This document shows, piece by piece, positions 18,130 to 28,538 of a DNA stretch of 64,000 nt. The notes beneath the pieces are model-generated. The model searched no databases, was not told where the DNA came from, and saw only the letters and a list, made by a program, of their open reading frames with translations. Origin of the DNA: Sulfuriflexus mobilis (lineage in GTDB: Bacteria; Pseudomonadota; Gammaproteobacteria; AKS1). The position numbers and the translations under genes are program-made. Each line of letters starts with the position of its first letter. Position 1 is the first letter of the stretch. The stretch is from assembly GCF_003967195.1 (NCBI RefSeq), contig NZ_AP018725.1, positions 434,001-498,000 on the forward strand, given 5' to 3'.

Positions 18130-19311
18130 GTGATAGAAAAATCAATAAAAAGCCTACCCAGGCAATTACGCATCGCAGTGGTCATTATTGGTACGACTTT
18201 CCTTATTATAGTACTCCTGCTACTGACCCGGCCAGATAAAACTTCCGAGCCGGAGCCATTGGCGGCGGTATCGGTGCGAGGCTTCGTGGTCAAGGCCGTG
18301 GATTTACGGCCCGAGGTCGAGGTCACTGGACGACTACAACCGGCCAACCGCGCCCTGCTGCGCTTTGAGGTCAGCGGTCAGCTGGCCAGGCGTCATGTTG
18401 AGCCTGGGCAGGTCGTCGAGAAAGAGGCACTGTTGCTGAGCCTGGAAGAGGGCGATGCGCGAGATGCCCTGGCCGAGGCGCAGGCAAATATGGACATGGA
18501 GCGGGCCGCTATCAAGCGCGATCGCCGACTCCTTAAAATATCCATTAAAGACAGGAAGTTGCAGGAAAACGAGGTGGCCAGGATGGTGAAGCTTGGCGCC
18601 AAATCACTGGCCTCGGCCTCGCTGCTGGACCAGTCCCGCCAGCGCCTGTTGCAACTGGAGTCTGCCGAGGCGCAACTGCAATACAGCGTTGAGACGGCCA
18701 CGGCACGACTGAGTGCGCTTCAGGCGGCCCTGGCACGGGCGCAACGTAATCTGGCCCGAACCGAGCTGCGCGCGCCCTTTGCCGGTACGGTGAACACGGT
18801 CGAGGTCGAAGCGGGTGACTACGTCACCCCGGCGAGCATGGCCATGGAGTTGGTGGACCTGGCGCAGATAGATTTTTATACCGAGGTCACAGGTTCCACG
18901 GCGGCCGCCCTGCACCTGCAACAGCCGGTAAACATCCGTGTGGCGGGACGCGAGATTGAAGGACAGGTCATTGCCCTGCGCAGCGACCCCGACCCAAGCA
19001 CCTTTACCCATGCCCTACGCATTCGTCTGCCGGGTGAGGGCCTGTTGCCGGGTGGGCTGGCCACTACGCGCCTGCCGCTGACCCGCCTCGAGTCGGTGCT
19101 GGCCGTGCCGATAGCAGGTGTCCTGCAAGAGGAAGGGCGTGCCTATGCCTTCGTCATCCGTGACGGTCAGCTCGAACGTCGCGAGGTGGGCAGTGGTTTG
19201 CGGCATGCGGAACAACTGGTCATCACGCGCGGCCTGCGCGCGGGTGACATCATCGTTGCCAATGACGTCGCTGCCCTGAGTCACGGCCAGTCCGTGCGCC
19301 TCAGCCAGTAA
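18130..19311 (+). CDS. RND efflux membrane fusion (periplasmic adaptor) protein
   Basis: 393 residues from GTG at 18130. One N-terminal membrane segment (IAVVIIGTTFLIIVLLLL) anchors an HlyD-type adaptor: a split lipoyl domain, an alpha-helical hairpin at about 110-190 (repeats of Arg, Leu, Ala, Gln) and beta-barrel domains. It links the inner-membrane pump to an outer-membrane channel. The pump gene follows five bases after the stop. It is divergent from lptD, with only about 70 bases between starts. Confidence 0.88.
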   Translation: MIEKSIKSLPRQLRIAVVIIGTTFLIIVLLLLTRPDKTSEPEPLAAVSVRGFVVKAVDLRPEVEVTGRLQPANRALLRFEVSGQLARRHVEPGQVVEKEALLLSLEEGDARDALAEAQANMDMERAAIKRDRRLLKISIKDRKLQENEVARMVKLGAKSLASASLLDQSRQRLLQLESAEAQLQYSVETATARLSALQAALARAQRNLARTELRAPFAGTVNTVEVEAGDYVTPASMAMELVDLAQIDFYTEVTGSTAAALHLQQPVNIRVAGREIEGQVIALRSDPDPSTFTHALRIRLPGEGLLPGGLATTRLPLTRLESVLAVPIAGVLQEEGRAYAFVIRDGQLERREVGSGLRHAEQLVITRGLRAGDIIVANDVAALSHGQSVRLSQ

Positions 19312-19316
19312 AATCT

Positions 19317-22300
19317 ATGTTCCTGATCCGCTTTAGTATCAATAACCCGCTACTGACCAACATGCTGTTGGTCATCGTCCTGATCATGGGCGTGCTGTCG
19401 TGGAATGCCATGCCACAGGAAATGTTCCCCTCGGTCGAGCTCGACAAGGTGCGCATTACTACCGAGTTTGAGGGCGCAACCCCCGAAGAGGTGGATAGAC
19501 AGGTGACCTTGCCCATCGAGGAAGAGTTTGATGGCGTGTCTGACATCGACATCATCACCTCGGTGAGTCAGGAAGGCGTATCGACGGTTTTGATCGAGGT
19601 AAAGCCGGGCACCAACGTCGATGAGTTTCTCAACGATACCCGGGATCGTGTCGGTCGTATTACTGATTTGCCTGACCTGGCCGAAGACCCGGAAGTGGTA
19701 CGCCTCGAGGCCCGCTTTCCGGTGATCAGTGTCGCCCTGTACGGTGAGGTTGCGCGTGGCGAGTTGTACGAACAGGCCGAGCGGGTAAAGCGCAAGTTGT
19801 TACAGCTGCCTGGTGTCGCCGGTGTTGGCGTGGCCGGTGACCGGGAGTGGGAATTGTGGGCGATAGTGGACCCGGAACAGCTGGCGACGCGAAAGATCCC
19901 GCTGGCAAGCGTGATTGATGCCTTGCGTAATAACCTCAACGATACACCCGGTGGTTCAATCAAATCGGTAGAGGGCGATATCCTTTTGCGCGGCAAGGGC
20001 GCGAGCCCGGATGTTGAGGGTCTTTCCGCTATCCCTCTGCGCAGTAATGCCCGTGGTGGGCAGTTATTACTGGGTGACATTGCGCATATCGAGTTGCGGC
20101 TCGAGGAGGCAAAAACCCTCGGGCGTTTTAACGGCAAGCCCTCGGTTAACCTGACCATCACCAAGACTGCCGAGGCCTCGACGATTGAAGTGGCAAATCG
20201 TGTGCGGGTATTGGCGGCACAACTTGAAGGTGAACTGCCGGCGAGTCTGCACGTCGGCCTGTTCAGTGACCTGTCGGTTTACGTCAGAACCCGTTTGAAC
20301 ACGGTGAAATCCTCGGGGCTGGTCGGTTTGGTGCTGGTATTGTTGTCGCTGTATTTATTTCTGAATTTCCGCGTTGCTTTTATTACCGCACTCGGCATCC
20401 CGGTATCGTTCCTGTTTGCGATCGTGCTGATCCAGTATTTTGGCTACACCATCAACATGGTTTCGTTGTTTGCGTTCCTGATCGCGCTCGGCATGATTGT
20501 CGATGATGCGATCATCGTCACCGAAAATATTTACCGGCACATGGAAGAGGGCATGCCGCATTACAAGGCGGCCACGGTAGGTGCACGTGAGGTCTTCTGG
20601 CCGGTGATCGCCTCGACCACCACAACCATTGCCGCCTTTCTGCCGATGTTCTCCATCGGTGGCACGCTCGGTGCCTTTATCGCCGTGATCCCGGCGGTGG
20701 TCAGCTTCGCCCTGATGGGTTCTCTGCTCGAGGCCTTTGGTGTATTGCCTTCGCATGCGGCTGAAATCCTGCGCGTGAAGAAGAGTAACCACTCGCGTTT
20801 TGTCGACTGGGCAAAATGGTTGCAGGAATACCTGAAGGTATTACGCCGTGCCCTGCACAACCGTTACCTGGTTACGCTGGGTACAGTCGGTGTGTTGTTA
20901 GTCCTGATGGTGTTCGCGCAAACCCGTCTGCCGTTCCAGTTGTTTGGCAATGTCGATATCGGCCAGTTCTTTGTCAATATCGAGGCACCGAGTACTTACA
21001 GCATTGATGACTCGCAACGCCTCGCTGCTGAAGTGGAAAGTGCGATTGAAGGTGTGATGGAAGATGGCGAGCTAAAGACCATGTTGACCAATGTCGGCGT
21101 GACGATTATCGACTTTAATCGTTTTCGTTTTGGCAGCCACTATATCCAGCTCGTTGTCGATCTGGAAAAGCAGGTGCCGAAGGGCTTTATCGAGCGATGG
21201 GTAACACCACTGGTGAATCTGCGTTTTCAACATGAAGGCTCACGACAGCGCGAGGCCGGCGAGATTATCGATGCCGTACGTGAGCGGATGGCGCAGATTA
21301 ATGGCGTGCAACGACTCTCCATACTGCGACCACAGGGCGGACCGGCCGGTGCCGACATCGAGGTGGGCGTGCGTGGCCAGGATGTATCGGTATTGCAGCG
21401 TGAGGCGATCACGATCCGTGATTATCTGCGCGGTCTGCCCGGCGTCCACGATGCGCGCCAGGACCTGGAGAGTGGCAAACTCGAATACCAGTACAGCCTC
21501 AATGACCGCGGCCGCCAACTGGGTCTGACACAACGCGACCTCGCCGATGCCGTGCGCAGTGGTTTTCTTGGTCTTGAGGTCACACACGTCACCTGGGGTG
21601 ACAAGCGTATCCCGGTGCGTGTGATCTATCCTGAGGACTGGCGGCATACCTCGGCACAGCTGAAGAAACTGCGCATCACCCTGCCAACGGGTAACTCGGT
21701 CTACCTCGGCGAAGTCGCCGACATCCGTATTGATCGTGGCCTTAACGCGGTGAACCGTCGTGATGGCCGCCGCCTGGCCACGGTCACCGCCGAGGTGGAT
21801 AGTAAAATCATCACTCCACTGGAAGCCGCCGAATTGATCCGCAAAAAGTTTGATGGTTTGTCTGAACGCCTGCCGGGTTACGATTTGATCTTTCTCGGTG
21901 AAAAGAAAGAGGCGTCGGATTCCATTGCCGATATGATCCGGGCCACCATCCTGGCACTAGCGATCATTTATTTTATTCTCGTCGCCCTGTTTCGTTCCCT
22001 GCTTGACCCGTTGGTGGTCATGTTTGCGATCCCCTTCGGCATCATCGGGGTTATCGTTGGTCACGTGTTGTTCGGTTATCACCTGCAGTTCCTGTCACTG
22101 GTGGGTTTCCTCGCGCTGTCGGGTATCGTAGTGAACGATTCCCTGATCCTGGTCGACTTTGCCAAGCGCTTGCGCAGCCAGGGCTGGCACCGTGTCGAGG
22201 CCGTGATCGAGGCGGGTCGCGTACGTATTCGGCCGATTCTGCTCACCAGCATCACGACCTTCCTTGGCATCTCGCCATTGATCTTCTTTGCTACCGGGCA

Positions 22301-22523
22301 GACCGCCTTCCTCTCACCGATGGCGGTGAGTCTCGGTTTTGGTTTGCTATTCGCCACGGTGCTGATCCTGATTGTGTTACCCTGTTTTTATCTCATCGCC
22401 GATGACATGCGCCTTTATACCTGCCGCTGGCTGCGCCGGCGACTCGGTCAGGCCGAGCCGGTCGATGAGACTGCACCGATTTGTTTAGTGAGTGAACATC
22501 CCGTTGAAAATGACAGAACGTGA
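19317..22523 (+). CDS. RND-family efflux transporter (HAE1-type)
   Basis: 1068 residues, full length for an AcrB-like proton-driven exporter. Twelve membrane helices can be placed, the first at about 13-30. The two large periplasmic loops are present. The proton-relay motif IALGMIVDDAIIVTENIYRH, with its aspartate pair, is in helix 4. The substrate cannot be read from sequence. No outer-membrane channel gene is adjacent, so a TolC-like partner would be supplied from elsewhere. Confidence 0.92.
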   Translation: MFLIRFSINNPLLTNMLLVIVLIMGVLSWNAMPQEMFPSVELDKVRITTEFEGATPEEVDRQVTLPIEEEFDGVSDIDIITSVSQEGVSTVLIEVKPGTNVDEFLNDTRDRVGRITDLPDLAEDPEVVRLEARFPVISVALYGEVARGELYEQAERVKRKLLQLPGVAGVGVAGDREWELWAIVDPEQLATRKIPLASVIDALRNNLNDTPGGSIKSVEGDILLRGKGASPDVEGLSAIPLRSNARGGQLLLGDIAHIELRLEEAKTLGRFNGKPSVNLTITKTAEASTIEVANRVRVLAAQLEGELPASLHVGLFSDLSVYVRTRLNTVKSSGLVGLVLVLLSLYLFLNFRVAFITALGIPVSFLFAIVLIQYFGYTINMVSLFAFLIALGMIVDDAIIVTENIYRHMEEGMPHYKAATVGAREVFWPVIASTTTTIAAFLPMFSIGGTLGAFIAVIPAVVSFALMGSLLEAFGVLPSHAAEILRVKKSNHSRFVDWAKWLQEYLKVLRRALHNRYLVTLGTVGVLLVLMVFAQTRLPFQLFGNVDIGQFFVNIEAPSTYSIDDSQRLAAEVESAIEGVMEDGELKTMLTNVGVTIIDFNRFRFGSHYIQLVVDLEKQVPKGFIERWVTPLVNLRFQHEGSRQREAGEIIDAVRERMAQINGVQRLSILRPQGGPAGADIEVGVRGQDVSVLQREAITIRDYLRGLPGVHDARQDLESGKLEYQYSLNDRGRQLGLTQRDLADAVRSGFLGLEVTHVTWGDKRIPVRVIYPEDWRHTSAQLKKLRITLPTGNSVYLGEVADIRIDRGLNAVNRRDGRRLATVTAEVDSKIITPLEAAELIRKKFDGLSERLPGYDLIFLGEKKEASDSIADMIRATILALAIIYFILVALFRSLLDPLVVMFAIPFGIIGVIVGHVLFGYHLQFLSLVGFLALSGIVVNDSLILVDFAKRLRSQGWHRVEAVIEAGRVRIRPILLTSITTFLGISPLIFFATGQTAFLSPMAVSLGFGLLFATVLILIVLPCFYLIADDMRLYTCRWLRRRLGQAEPVDETAPICLVSEHPVENDRT

Positions 22524-23490
22524 AGAAAACCTGCTGGCCTGGCTGCACGCTCGGACCGGCGAGAGCCATGAACTGGTACCGGCCTCGAGCGATGCCAGTT
22601 TCCGTCGTTATTTTCGTATCCATACCGACGGTACCACGCGCATCGTCATGGATGCGCCACCGCCACAGGAAGACTGCCGACCCTTTGTGCACATCGCCAA
22701 CCTGTTGCATATCGCCGGCATGAATGCGCCGAGGGTGATAGAAAGCGATCTCGAAGAGGGTTTTTTGATCCTCAGCGACCTCGGCAGCACGACCTACCTC
22801 GATGTGCTGAAGGCAGACAATGTTGATCGTCTCTACGGCGATGCTCTCGGCGCACTGGCGCAGCTACAGGCCTGCATCGAACCCACCTCAGCCGGTCTGC
22901 CGGCCTATGATGCCGAGTTATTGAACTTTGAACTGTCCCTGTTCAAAGACTGGTACCTGCAACAACACCTGGGCATGACTCTCGATGCCGGGCAGGAGAA
23001 AGTTCTGGCGGAAACCAACAAACTGCTGGTCGAGAGTGCACTGGCACAAACCCAGGTCTGCGTACACCGTGATTACCACTCACGCAACCTCATGTTCACG
23101 GACAGGCACAACCCCGGCGTACTCGACTTTCAGGATGCCGTCACCGGCCCGATCACCTATGACCTGGTGTCTCTGCTGCGTGATTGTTACATCGCCTGGC
23201 CACGCGAGCGCGTCGAAGCGTGGGTACAGAACTATTATCAAATCGCTGTCGAGTCCGGCATTGTCAACCAGGACCATGTTAGTGAGTCGCAGTTCCTGCG
23301 CGACTTCGATCTCATGGGCGTACAGCGTCACCTCAAGGCCATTGGCATCTTCGCGCGCCTGTTACACCGTGATGGTAAGGATGGTTATATCGATGATATT
23401 CCGCGCACCCTTGGTTATGTGAAAGACGTGGCCGGGTCTTATCCTGAGCTGGGCGAGTTTGCGGCTTTTCTTGCCGAGCTTAAAGATTAA
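22510..23490 (+). CDS. amgK: N-acetylmuramate/N-acetylglucosamine kinase
   Basis: 326 residues from ATG at 22510, overlapping the pump gene by 14 bases. It has the aminoglycoside-phosphotransferase fold with the Brenner-type catalytic motif CVHRDYHSRNLMF and the metal-binding LDFQDAVTGP. AmgK phosphorylates MurNAc at C1 in cell-wall recycling. In pseudomonads amgK lies next to murU, divergent from lptD. Here murU is present but 13.6 kb downstream, and the efflux genes sit between lptD and amgK. Confidence 0.85.
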   Translation: MTEREENLLAWLHARTGESHELVPASSDASFRRYFRIHTDGTTRIVMDAPPPQEDCRPFVHIANLLHIAGMNAPRVIESDLEEGFLILSDLGSTTYLDVLKADNVDRLYGDALGALAQLQACIEPTSAGLPAYDAELLNFELSLFKDWYLQQHLGMTLDAGQEKVLAETNKLLVESALAQTQVCVHRDYHSRNLMFTDRHNPGVLDFQDAVTGPITYDLVSLLRDCYIAWPRERVEAWVQNYYQIAVESGIVNQDHVSESQFLRDFDLMGVQRHLKAIGIFARLLHRDGKDGYIDDIPRTLGYVKDVAGSYPELGEFAAFLAELKD

Positions 23491-23510
23491 AATCTAAAGT
23501 AATAAATGGA

Positions 23511-23535
23511 CAGGCTTAAAGAAGAAGCCTGTTTT
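23511..23535 (+). terminator. intrinsic terminator after amgK
   Basis: CAGGCTT at 23511-23517 pairs with AAGCCTG at 23525-23531 around a 7-base loop and is followed by TTTT. Twenty bases after the amgK stop. It closes the efflux-amgK unit and shows that murU is no longer in the same transcript. Confidence 0.75.
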
Positions 23536-23630
23536 GGAAGTGGATGCCTCCAAGGAAAGAAGATCATTCGACCGATTTACGGGCACTTGATCGGTAACGA
23601 TATGTAAAACAAAGAAATATTCAGATGAGG

Positions 23631-23662
23631 ACGGCAGGCTTCCGAGCTTGTCGTTTTTTTTT
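23631..23662 (+). terminator. strong intrinsic terminator, no gene upstream
   Basis: ACGGCAGGCT (23631-23640) pairs with AGCTTGTCGT (23645-23654), with two G-U pairs, around the tetraloop TCCG, followed by an uninterrupted run of T residues. It stands about 95 bases after the amgK terminator with no open frame between, so it may end a small RNA or be left from a lost gene. Confidence 0.65.
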
Positions 23663-24603
23663 CGCAGGCGAAAGTTTCTAAAGGTCGATTTGATTAATAG
23701 GCTGACATATCAGCCCGCTCTCCTGCTTGTTTATCTCTGCCTTTAACATGACTAAATATTATGTGTGGCATTTGACACAGACAAGCTGGTTAATTTCCTT
23801 TTTTATAGAAATGCTGAAAATTACTCATCAATGAAATAGACATTGATTAACGGTGAAGCTTTGTGGAAAAGGATCTCATTCCTCCTCTACGCGGGCAATA
23901 GGAATTTTTCGTCCCAGTATCGATAGCTACTCGCACAGATGGGACCAGGGTTTGTCGCGAATATATTCAAGGAGGAATTTACATGATCGAAACTTTTTAT
24001 GTTTTTTACCTCAGGTTCCCAGAAAATAGTATCAAGCGGAGCATATCGTCATGATCCGCATCTCCATTCTAGTGCCATTTGCACTGGGACGTATGTTATC
24101 AGGTCTGGCTATTACTTTGAGCATTCATACTTTGTGTGTACGTAAGGCTTGAAATGGTGCGCTTGGTCTTCGGCGTCTACTATCTTATATAACGAATATC
24201 GGTAAAAGTCGGTCTAAACTGTTATATCCAGAAGTAAACTTCACTGCCGGAATAATGGGGGCCCCGCCAGGCCCAAGTCAATACTTGCTTTCTATGCAGG
24301 TCAGGTTCACCTGCCTGAACCCGTTCGATAATACCCTCAGTGGCCAGAACACCCAGGCCAACCCTATTTTTTCACAGATTGCATACCTCTTGCGTCCTTC
24401 AATCGGGGATGAATGGACACAGAAGGGTAGGAAGGGAAGCCAGACCACGGATCAGATCTAGTCTGATTCGTGCATACGCCAGATATTTTCTGGTAGCCCC
24501 CCCTTGAACATCCAAAGCAGCCGACCCTATTGGGCCAGCTCTGAGAGTGCGTTGACCCATTCCCGAAGAATACACATAGAACCTCAACGAATGGGAGAAT
24601 AAC

Positions 24604-25299
24604 GTGGAAAGAAATTCTGTTAGCAGACGTACGTCGGCCCGCCAAAACAAGCTTTTTCAATCTGACCATGGTGCCGATTCCGAGCAGCGACTGCTGGATG
24701 ACCTGGCCTTTGGTAAACATGGTGCTATGCAGAGGCTGGTGCTGAACTATCAGAGTTTTCTACGTTGGCGATGTTACATGCTGGTGCATGGCAATAGCGA
24801 TGAGGCCAATGACTTATTCAGTCAGGTGATTTTCAAAGTCTATACTGAACGCCCAGAACGTTTGCGCGAAATCCGCCATATTGGTGGTTGGTTGAGCCGG
24901 GTTGCACACAATCAGCACATCGACTCTCTACGGGTGCGGCAAGCCCGAGAGCGATGCGAAGGCAACCTTGCATATCTGTACGAAACCATTGGTTACCAGG
25001 CACCCTCTCCCGAGCAGGAGCTGTTGAACAGTGAATTGGAGCAGAATATCCGTCAAGCCTTCGAATCCCTGCCACAACGGTTGCGCCAGGCCGCACATAT
25101 GCGCTTTTTCGAGGGTGCACCTTATGAAGAGATCGCGGCAGGCTTGGCAATCAGCCAGGCCAATGCACGCAAGCGTATCCAGGAGGCAAGAAAGATTCTG
25201 TCGACCTGCCTGCGTGCCTATCTCGAAGGCAGTTCCAAGTCGCGTTACGGTTGCGTTCCTCTCTCACCGGAACCCTGCACGCAGTCGGATGAAGAATAA
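24604..25299 (+). CDS. ECF-type RNA polymerase sigma factor
   Basis: 231 residues from GTG at 24604, with GGGAGAA nine bases upstream. Region sigma-2 is at about 40-105 (ANDLFSQVIFKVYTE, then GGWLSRVAHNQHIDSLR) and region sigma-4 helix-turn-helix at about 145-200 (EEIAAGLAISQANARKRIQEA). A Ser-rich tail of about 25 residues follows. No anti-sigma gene is adjacent. It heads a same-strand run of about ten genes and very likely drives their transcription; that is inference. Confidence 0.85.
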   Translation: MERNSVSRRTSARQNKLFQSDHGADSEQRLLDDLAFGKHGAMQRLVLNYQSFLRWRCYMLVHGNSDEANDLFSQVIFKVYTERPERLREIRHIGGWLSRVAHNQHIDSLRVRQARERCEGNLAYLYETIGYQAPSPEQELLNSELEQNIRQAFESLPQRLRQAAHMRFFEGAPYEEIAAGLAISQANARKRIQEARKILSTCLRAYLEGSSKSRYGCVPLSPEPCTQSDEE

Positions 25300-25337
25300 C
25301 GGTGTAATCCAGTCATTATGCACGTGGAGAAACAAGG

Positions 25338-28300
25338 ATGAATGATTCGTCTGATGAATATCAGGAAGGCTCTCAGGAACTTGGTAACCTCTTCATTACG
25401 TGGAGCGCCCAGCGGTCGCCACCGTCAGGATGGCACGTCACCTGCACGCTGCAGCTGGGCACCGCCAACGCTGTTTTGGCGCTATCAGAAACAACGCCCA
25501 GCCAGAGCTTCGATCTGCATGATGCTACTGAAAGTGCATGGGGTACCGTCGAGCTGACCCCAGGTGCAAGCAGCAATACCATTCTCACCATTGATTACCA
25601 TATCGGTAACCGCGTCGAACAGCGTAAAACACTTTGCACTTGGCGTGTCTGCCGTGCCTGCGATCATGTACCACCGGCACATGGCAGTAACTTCCTCGGT
25701 GATGACAATTGGCTCAGGGTAGGCTGGACGATCACCGGATCGGAAGACGCCTGTCAAAAGATCATCGTGGACCTCGAGGCGGCCGATGGTACAGGGGCAG
25801 GCCCTCACCCACTAACCCCACAACAACCTGAGTGGAACCACGTCATTCAACACGCCGGCGGTTACGCCGAGTTGCAATTCTTTGAACGTTTTCGCGGCGA
25901 TGGTCGAATACTGCTCGATGCCCGATTGCGTCACAGCCAGTCGCCTACCCAGCATGTAAGGTTGGCCAATCTACCCGGTGATACACCAGCGCCCGGCCCA
26001 TGCCCAGAACCAGGCCCGGATGTCCGGCCCGGCGATGGCCTGGTGCTCGGCGCTCCACGCACCTTCGCTTCGTTCACCTATCCGCGTGCGTTGCAACCGC
26101 CCAGCCCTGATCAGCAGGCGCGGCGCTTTTTTGAAGTATCCAACAATGGCAGCTTCCAAACTCAATTGGCCACTCTCCGAACCAAAGCGGATCGCGCCGG
26201 TATGGTGGAACAGGCGCAGGACTTCGTTGCGCCGAACTCCACAGGCTATCCAGGCCGGTTCGTCGCCCGGATAAGTAGCCTGCAAGGGGCAATGGGTCAG
26301 CTGCATGGCCCGGCTGTTCATGCCTTCCTGGCCATGCGTCCCGCCACGGCCGGTGAGTTGAATGTGGCGTTTGAGGCCTTACTCGGCGAATCAGTTGCGA
26401 CCTTCCTGCAAGACCCGGACTACGCCGGCGATTTGGCGAGAATTCAAGACAGCCTCGTCGCCCTACTGGTACTGGGCACGCGACTTGGCCGTCACGAAGC
26501 GGACTTGATCCGCGTCATGATGGTGTGTCACGTCGCCACCTGGTTCAACGCCCAAACACAGGTTTCGCCGGGGACCCAAGCGCCTGCACCGACACCCTTG
26601 CCGATACCTATGCTAACGCCGGAGCATATACGCGAGGCACTGCAGGCGAATACCTTACTACCGGGTAATATCTACCCGTTACCGCAGCCGCCTGCTACCA
26701 GCACCGTCAGCCCACTCGGCTATGCCGACATCAAGGTCATCCGGCAGCGACTGAAGCGCTATCGTCTGGGTGAGCTGGCCCACGTGGAAAACGTCATGCG
26801 CGGCGAAACCAAGGAAGAGGCGCAACAACACAGCCGGCAAACCGAGTCACAACAAACAGACACACAGTTCAGCCACGACAGCGACCAGCGCAAACTTGAT
26901 TACGATGGCCGTTCGGGCCATTCCGAGCACGCCACCAACAGTCCGATCAACGACCTCAAGCGTGAGTTCGATAGCCTGCAAAAGACATACGGTAATGACG
27001 GTTTGTCGGTGACGGTCAGCGGTGGCTGGACCGACACCCTTGACGGTCCGGCGACGCAGGACGAGCACGCCACCCTTTATGCCCGCAACTTGCTCGATCG
27101 TGCCGCCAGCCAAATGGCCCGCCGCATCAGCAGTACGCGCCGGCAACGTACGCTGGAAGAGTTCAGCGTACAAAAAAGTCGCCGTTTCCAGAATGAGAAG
27201 GGCAACGGCAACTTGATTGGCCTCTATCACTGGATAGACGAGATACACATCGCGCATATCGACCATGGCGGTAGCCGACTCATCCTGGAATGCAACCTGA
27301 GTACTCCGGCGGCGGATTTCCTGCAACGCAGCAATGCCTTGCACGGCATCAATCTTAGCGTGCCGGTGCCACCGTGGGAGGCAGCCAGCGGTGCCATCAC
27401 CTCGGCTAACGACATCACCCGCACCAACTACCTGGACCTGGCCGGACTTTACGGCGCGGATGTGAAGCCACCGCCGCCGCAACAACGTATCGTTAACGCC
27501 AGCCTCAGCGCAGACCCGCCACACCCGATCGCATTACTAAGGATACCGGAGGGCTATCTCGCGGCCAGCGCCAGCGTCGCCTATGCCTGGGCTATGCCCG
27601 CCACCACGCCGAGCCAGGCTGGGGCAGGACAGGGCGGCACACCACCAACCCCAAGCTTCGATGTGTTGATCGGTGACGCCGCGCTGAATATCGATCCGAG
27701 CAGCGACCCTAACCCTGGCAATAAGCCTATAGCCTCCCTACAAGCCACCGATGACGCGATGCCAGTCAGCATTGTTGCCTCCGGTTTGCGCTATGCCGTG
27801 AACGTCGCGCTGGTCTGCCAATGCCAGGACGACTCGCCCTTGTTCCGCCAATGGCAAATCGACACCTATGCCGAAATCATGGCGGCCTATCAGCAACGCA
27901 AAGAAGAGACCAACCTTGTTATGGGCCGGCTTGCCGAAGAGTTTCTCCGGCCAGGCAGTGAAGGCCGTCGCGAGACTGAGCGCGAGGAATTGCGCCAGGG
28001 TGCCATCCAGGCCTTGATCGCCCCTTTCCTGGCACGGGATACCAGTGTAACGCCACCGCCGCTGACCCCCGACCAAGTCGAGTTCGATCTGATCCCCTTT
28101 TTCCGCCAGGCTGTGGAGTGGTCGGAGATGAGTTTCAACTACTTTGGTCGCTATCCCACCGGCGCGACGTCGGACTGGCTGAACATGGTGCAGATGGTCG
28201 GCCAGGACAATGGCTTCCACGAATTTCTGCAAGCCGGCTCAGCAAAATTGCTTCTGCCGGTTAACCCGGGCTACATCCTGCCCATGTTGTTCTACCTGGC

Positions 28301-28538
28301 CTCCAACGGTTTCTTCTGGTTCGATGAGCCCGACCTCTGTCCGGTATTCGAGGGCGACCTCTGGCTGGCCAACGAATGGAAATCGCTCAAGCACAAACCG
28401 ATCCCTCTCTGTCCGCGAGAGAGTTGGGAGATCGAAGTTGCCACATCCATGCTGATGCTGCGTCAGGACGACGCTGTGTCGATCATCGGCGCAGGGCAGG
28501 GCGACGCGGCCGCGGAGGGCGGTGAAGATGTTGCCTGA
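25338..28538 (+). CDS. large protein of unknown function, core of the accessory block
   Basis: 1066 residues, no signal peptide and no membrane segment. Regions: an N-terminal beta-rich part (1-210) with C100, C105 and C108; a Pro-rich linker (213-235); a helical part (255-405); a second Pro-rich linker (410-455); a charged Gln/Thr/Ser segment (470-530) starting GELAHVENVMRGETKEE; a helical section (575-620) leading to LIGLYHWIDEIHIAHIDHGG (626-645); Pro/Gly-rich joins (708-720, 755-775); and a C-terminal part (835-1045) rich in aromatic residues (FFRQAVEWSEMSFNYFGRYP). I recall the 'AHVENV' segment in other large uncharacterised proteins but cannot name a family. The next gene, encoding a tail-collar protein, overlaps it. 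Confidence 0.85.
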   Translation: MNDSSDEYQEGSQELGNLFITWSAQRSPPSGWHVTCTLQLGTANAVLALSETTPSQSFDLHDATESAWGTVELTPGASSNTILTIDYHIGNRVEQRKTLCTWRVCRACDHVPPAHGSNFLGDDNWLRVGWTITGSEDACQKIIVDLEAADGTGAGPHPLTPQQPEWNHVIQHAGGYAELQFFERFRGDGRILLDARLRHSQSPTQHVRLANLPGDTPAPGPCPEPGPDVRPGDGLVLGAPRTFASFTYPRALQPPSPDQQARRFFEVSNNGSFQTQLATLRTKADRAGMVEQAQDFVAPNSTGYPGRFVARISSLQGAMGQLHGPAVHAFLAMRPATAGELNVAFEALLGESVATFLQDPDYAGDLARIQDSLVALLVLGTRLGRHEADLIRVMMVCHVATWFNAQTQVSPGTQAPAPTPLPIPMLTPEHIREALQANTLLPGNIYPLPQPPATSTVSPLGYADIKVIRQRLKRYRLGELAHVENVMRGETKEEAQQHSRQTESQQTDTQFSHDSDQRKLDYDGRSGHSEHATNSPINDLKREFDSLQKTYGNDGLSVTVSGGWTDTLDGPATQDEHATLYARNLLDRAASQMARRISSTRRQRTLEEFSVQKSRRFQNEKGNGNLIGLYHWIDEIHIAHIDHGGSRLILECNLSTPAADFLQRSNALHGINLSVPVPPWEAASGAITSANDITRTNYLDLAGLYGADVKPPPPQQRIVNASLSADPPHPIALLRIPEGYLAASASVAYAWAMPATTPSQAGAGQGGTPPTPSFDVLIGDAALNIDPSSDPNPGNKPIASLQATDDAMPVSIVASGLRYAVNVALVCQCQDDSPLFRQWQIDTYAEIMAAYQQRKEETNLVMGRLAEEFLRPGSEGRRETEREELRQGAIQALIAPFLARDTSVTPPPLTPDQVEFDLIPFFRQAVEWSEMSFNYFGRYPTGATSDWLNMVQMVGQDNGFHEFLQAGSAKLLLPVNPGYILPMLFYLASNGFFWFDEPDLCPVFEGDLWLANEWKSLKHKPIPLCPRESWEIEVATSMLMLRQDDAVSIIGAGQGDAAAEGGEDVA

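Larger units (their letters stand above)
23491..24603. other. 1.1-kb gene-poor junction region
   Basis: Apart from the two terminators no convincing gene was found here. Open frames are short and lack ribosome sites or protein-like composition; a 68-residue frame at 24255-24461 is not supported. Base composition is more AT-rich than in the flanks. This is the left junction of the accessory block placed between amgK and murU and may contain a degraded gene or an unrecognised RNA. Confidence 0.5.
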
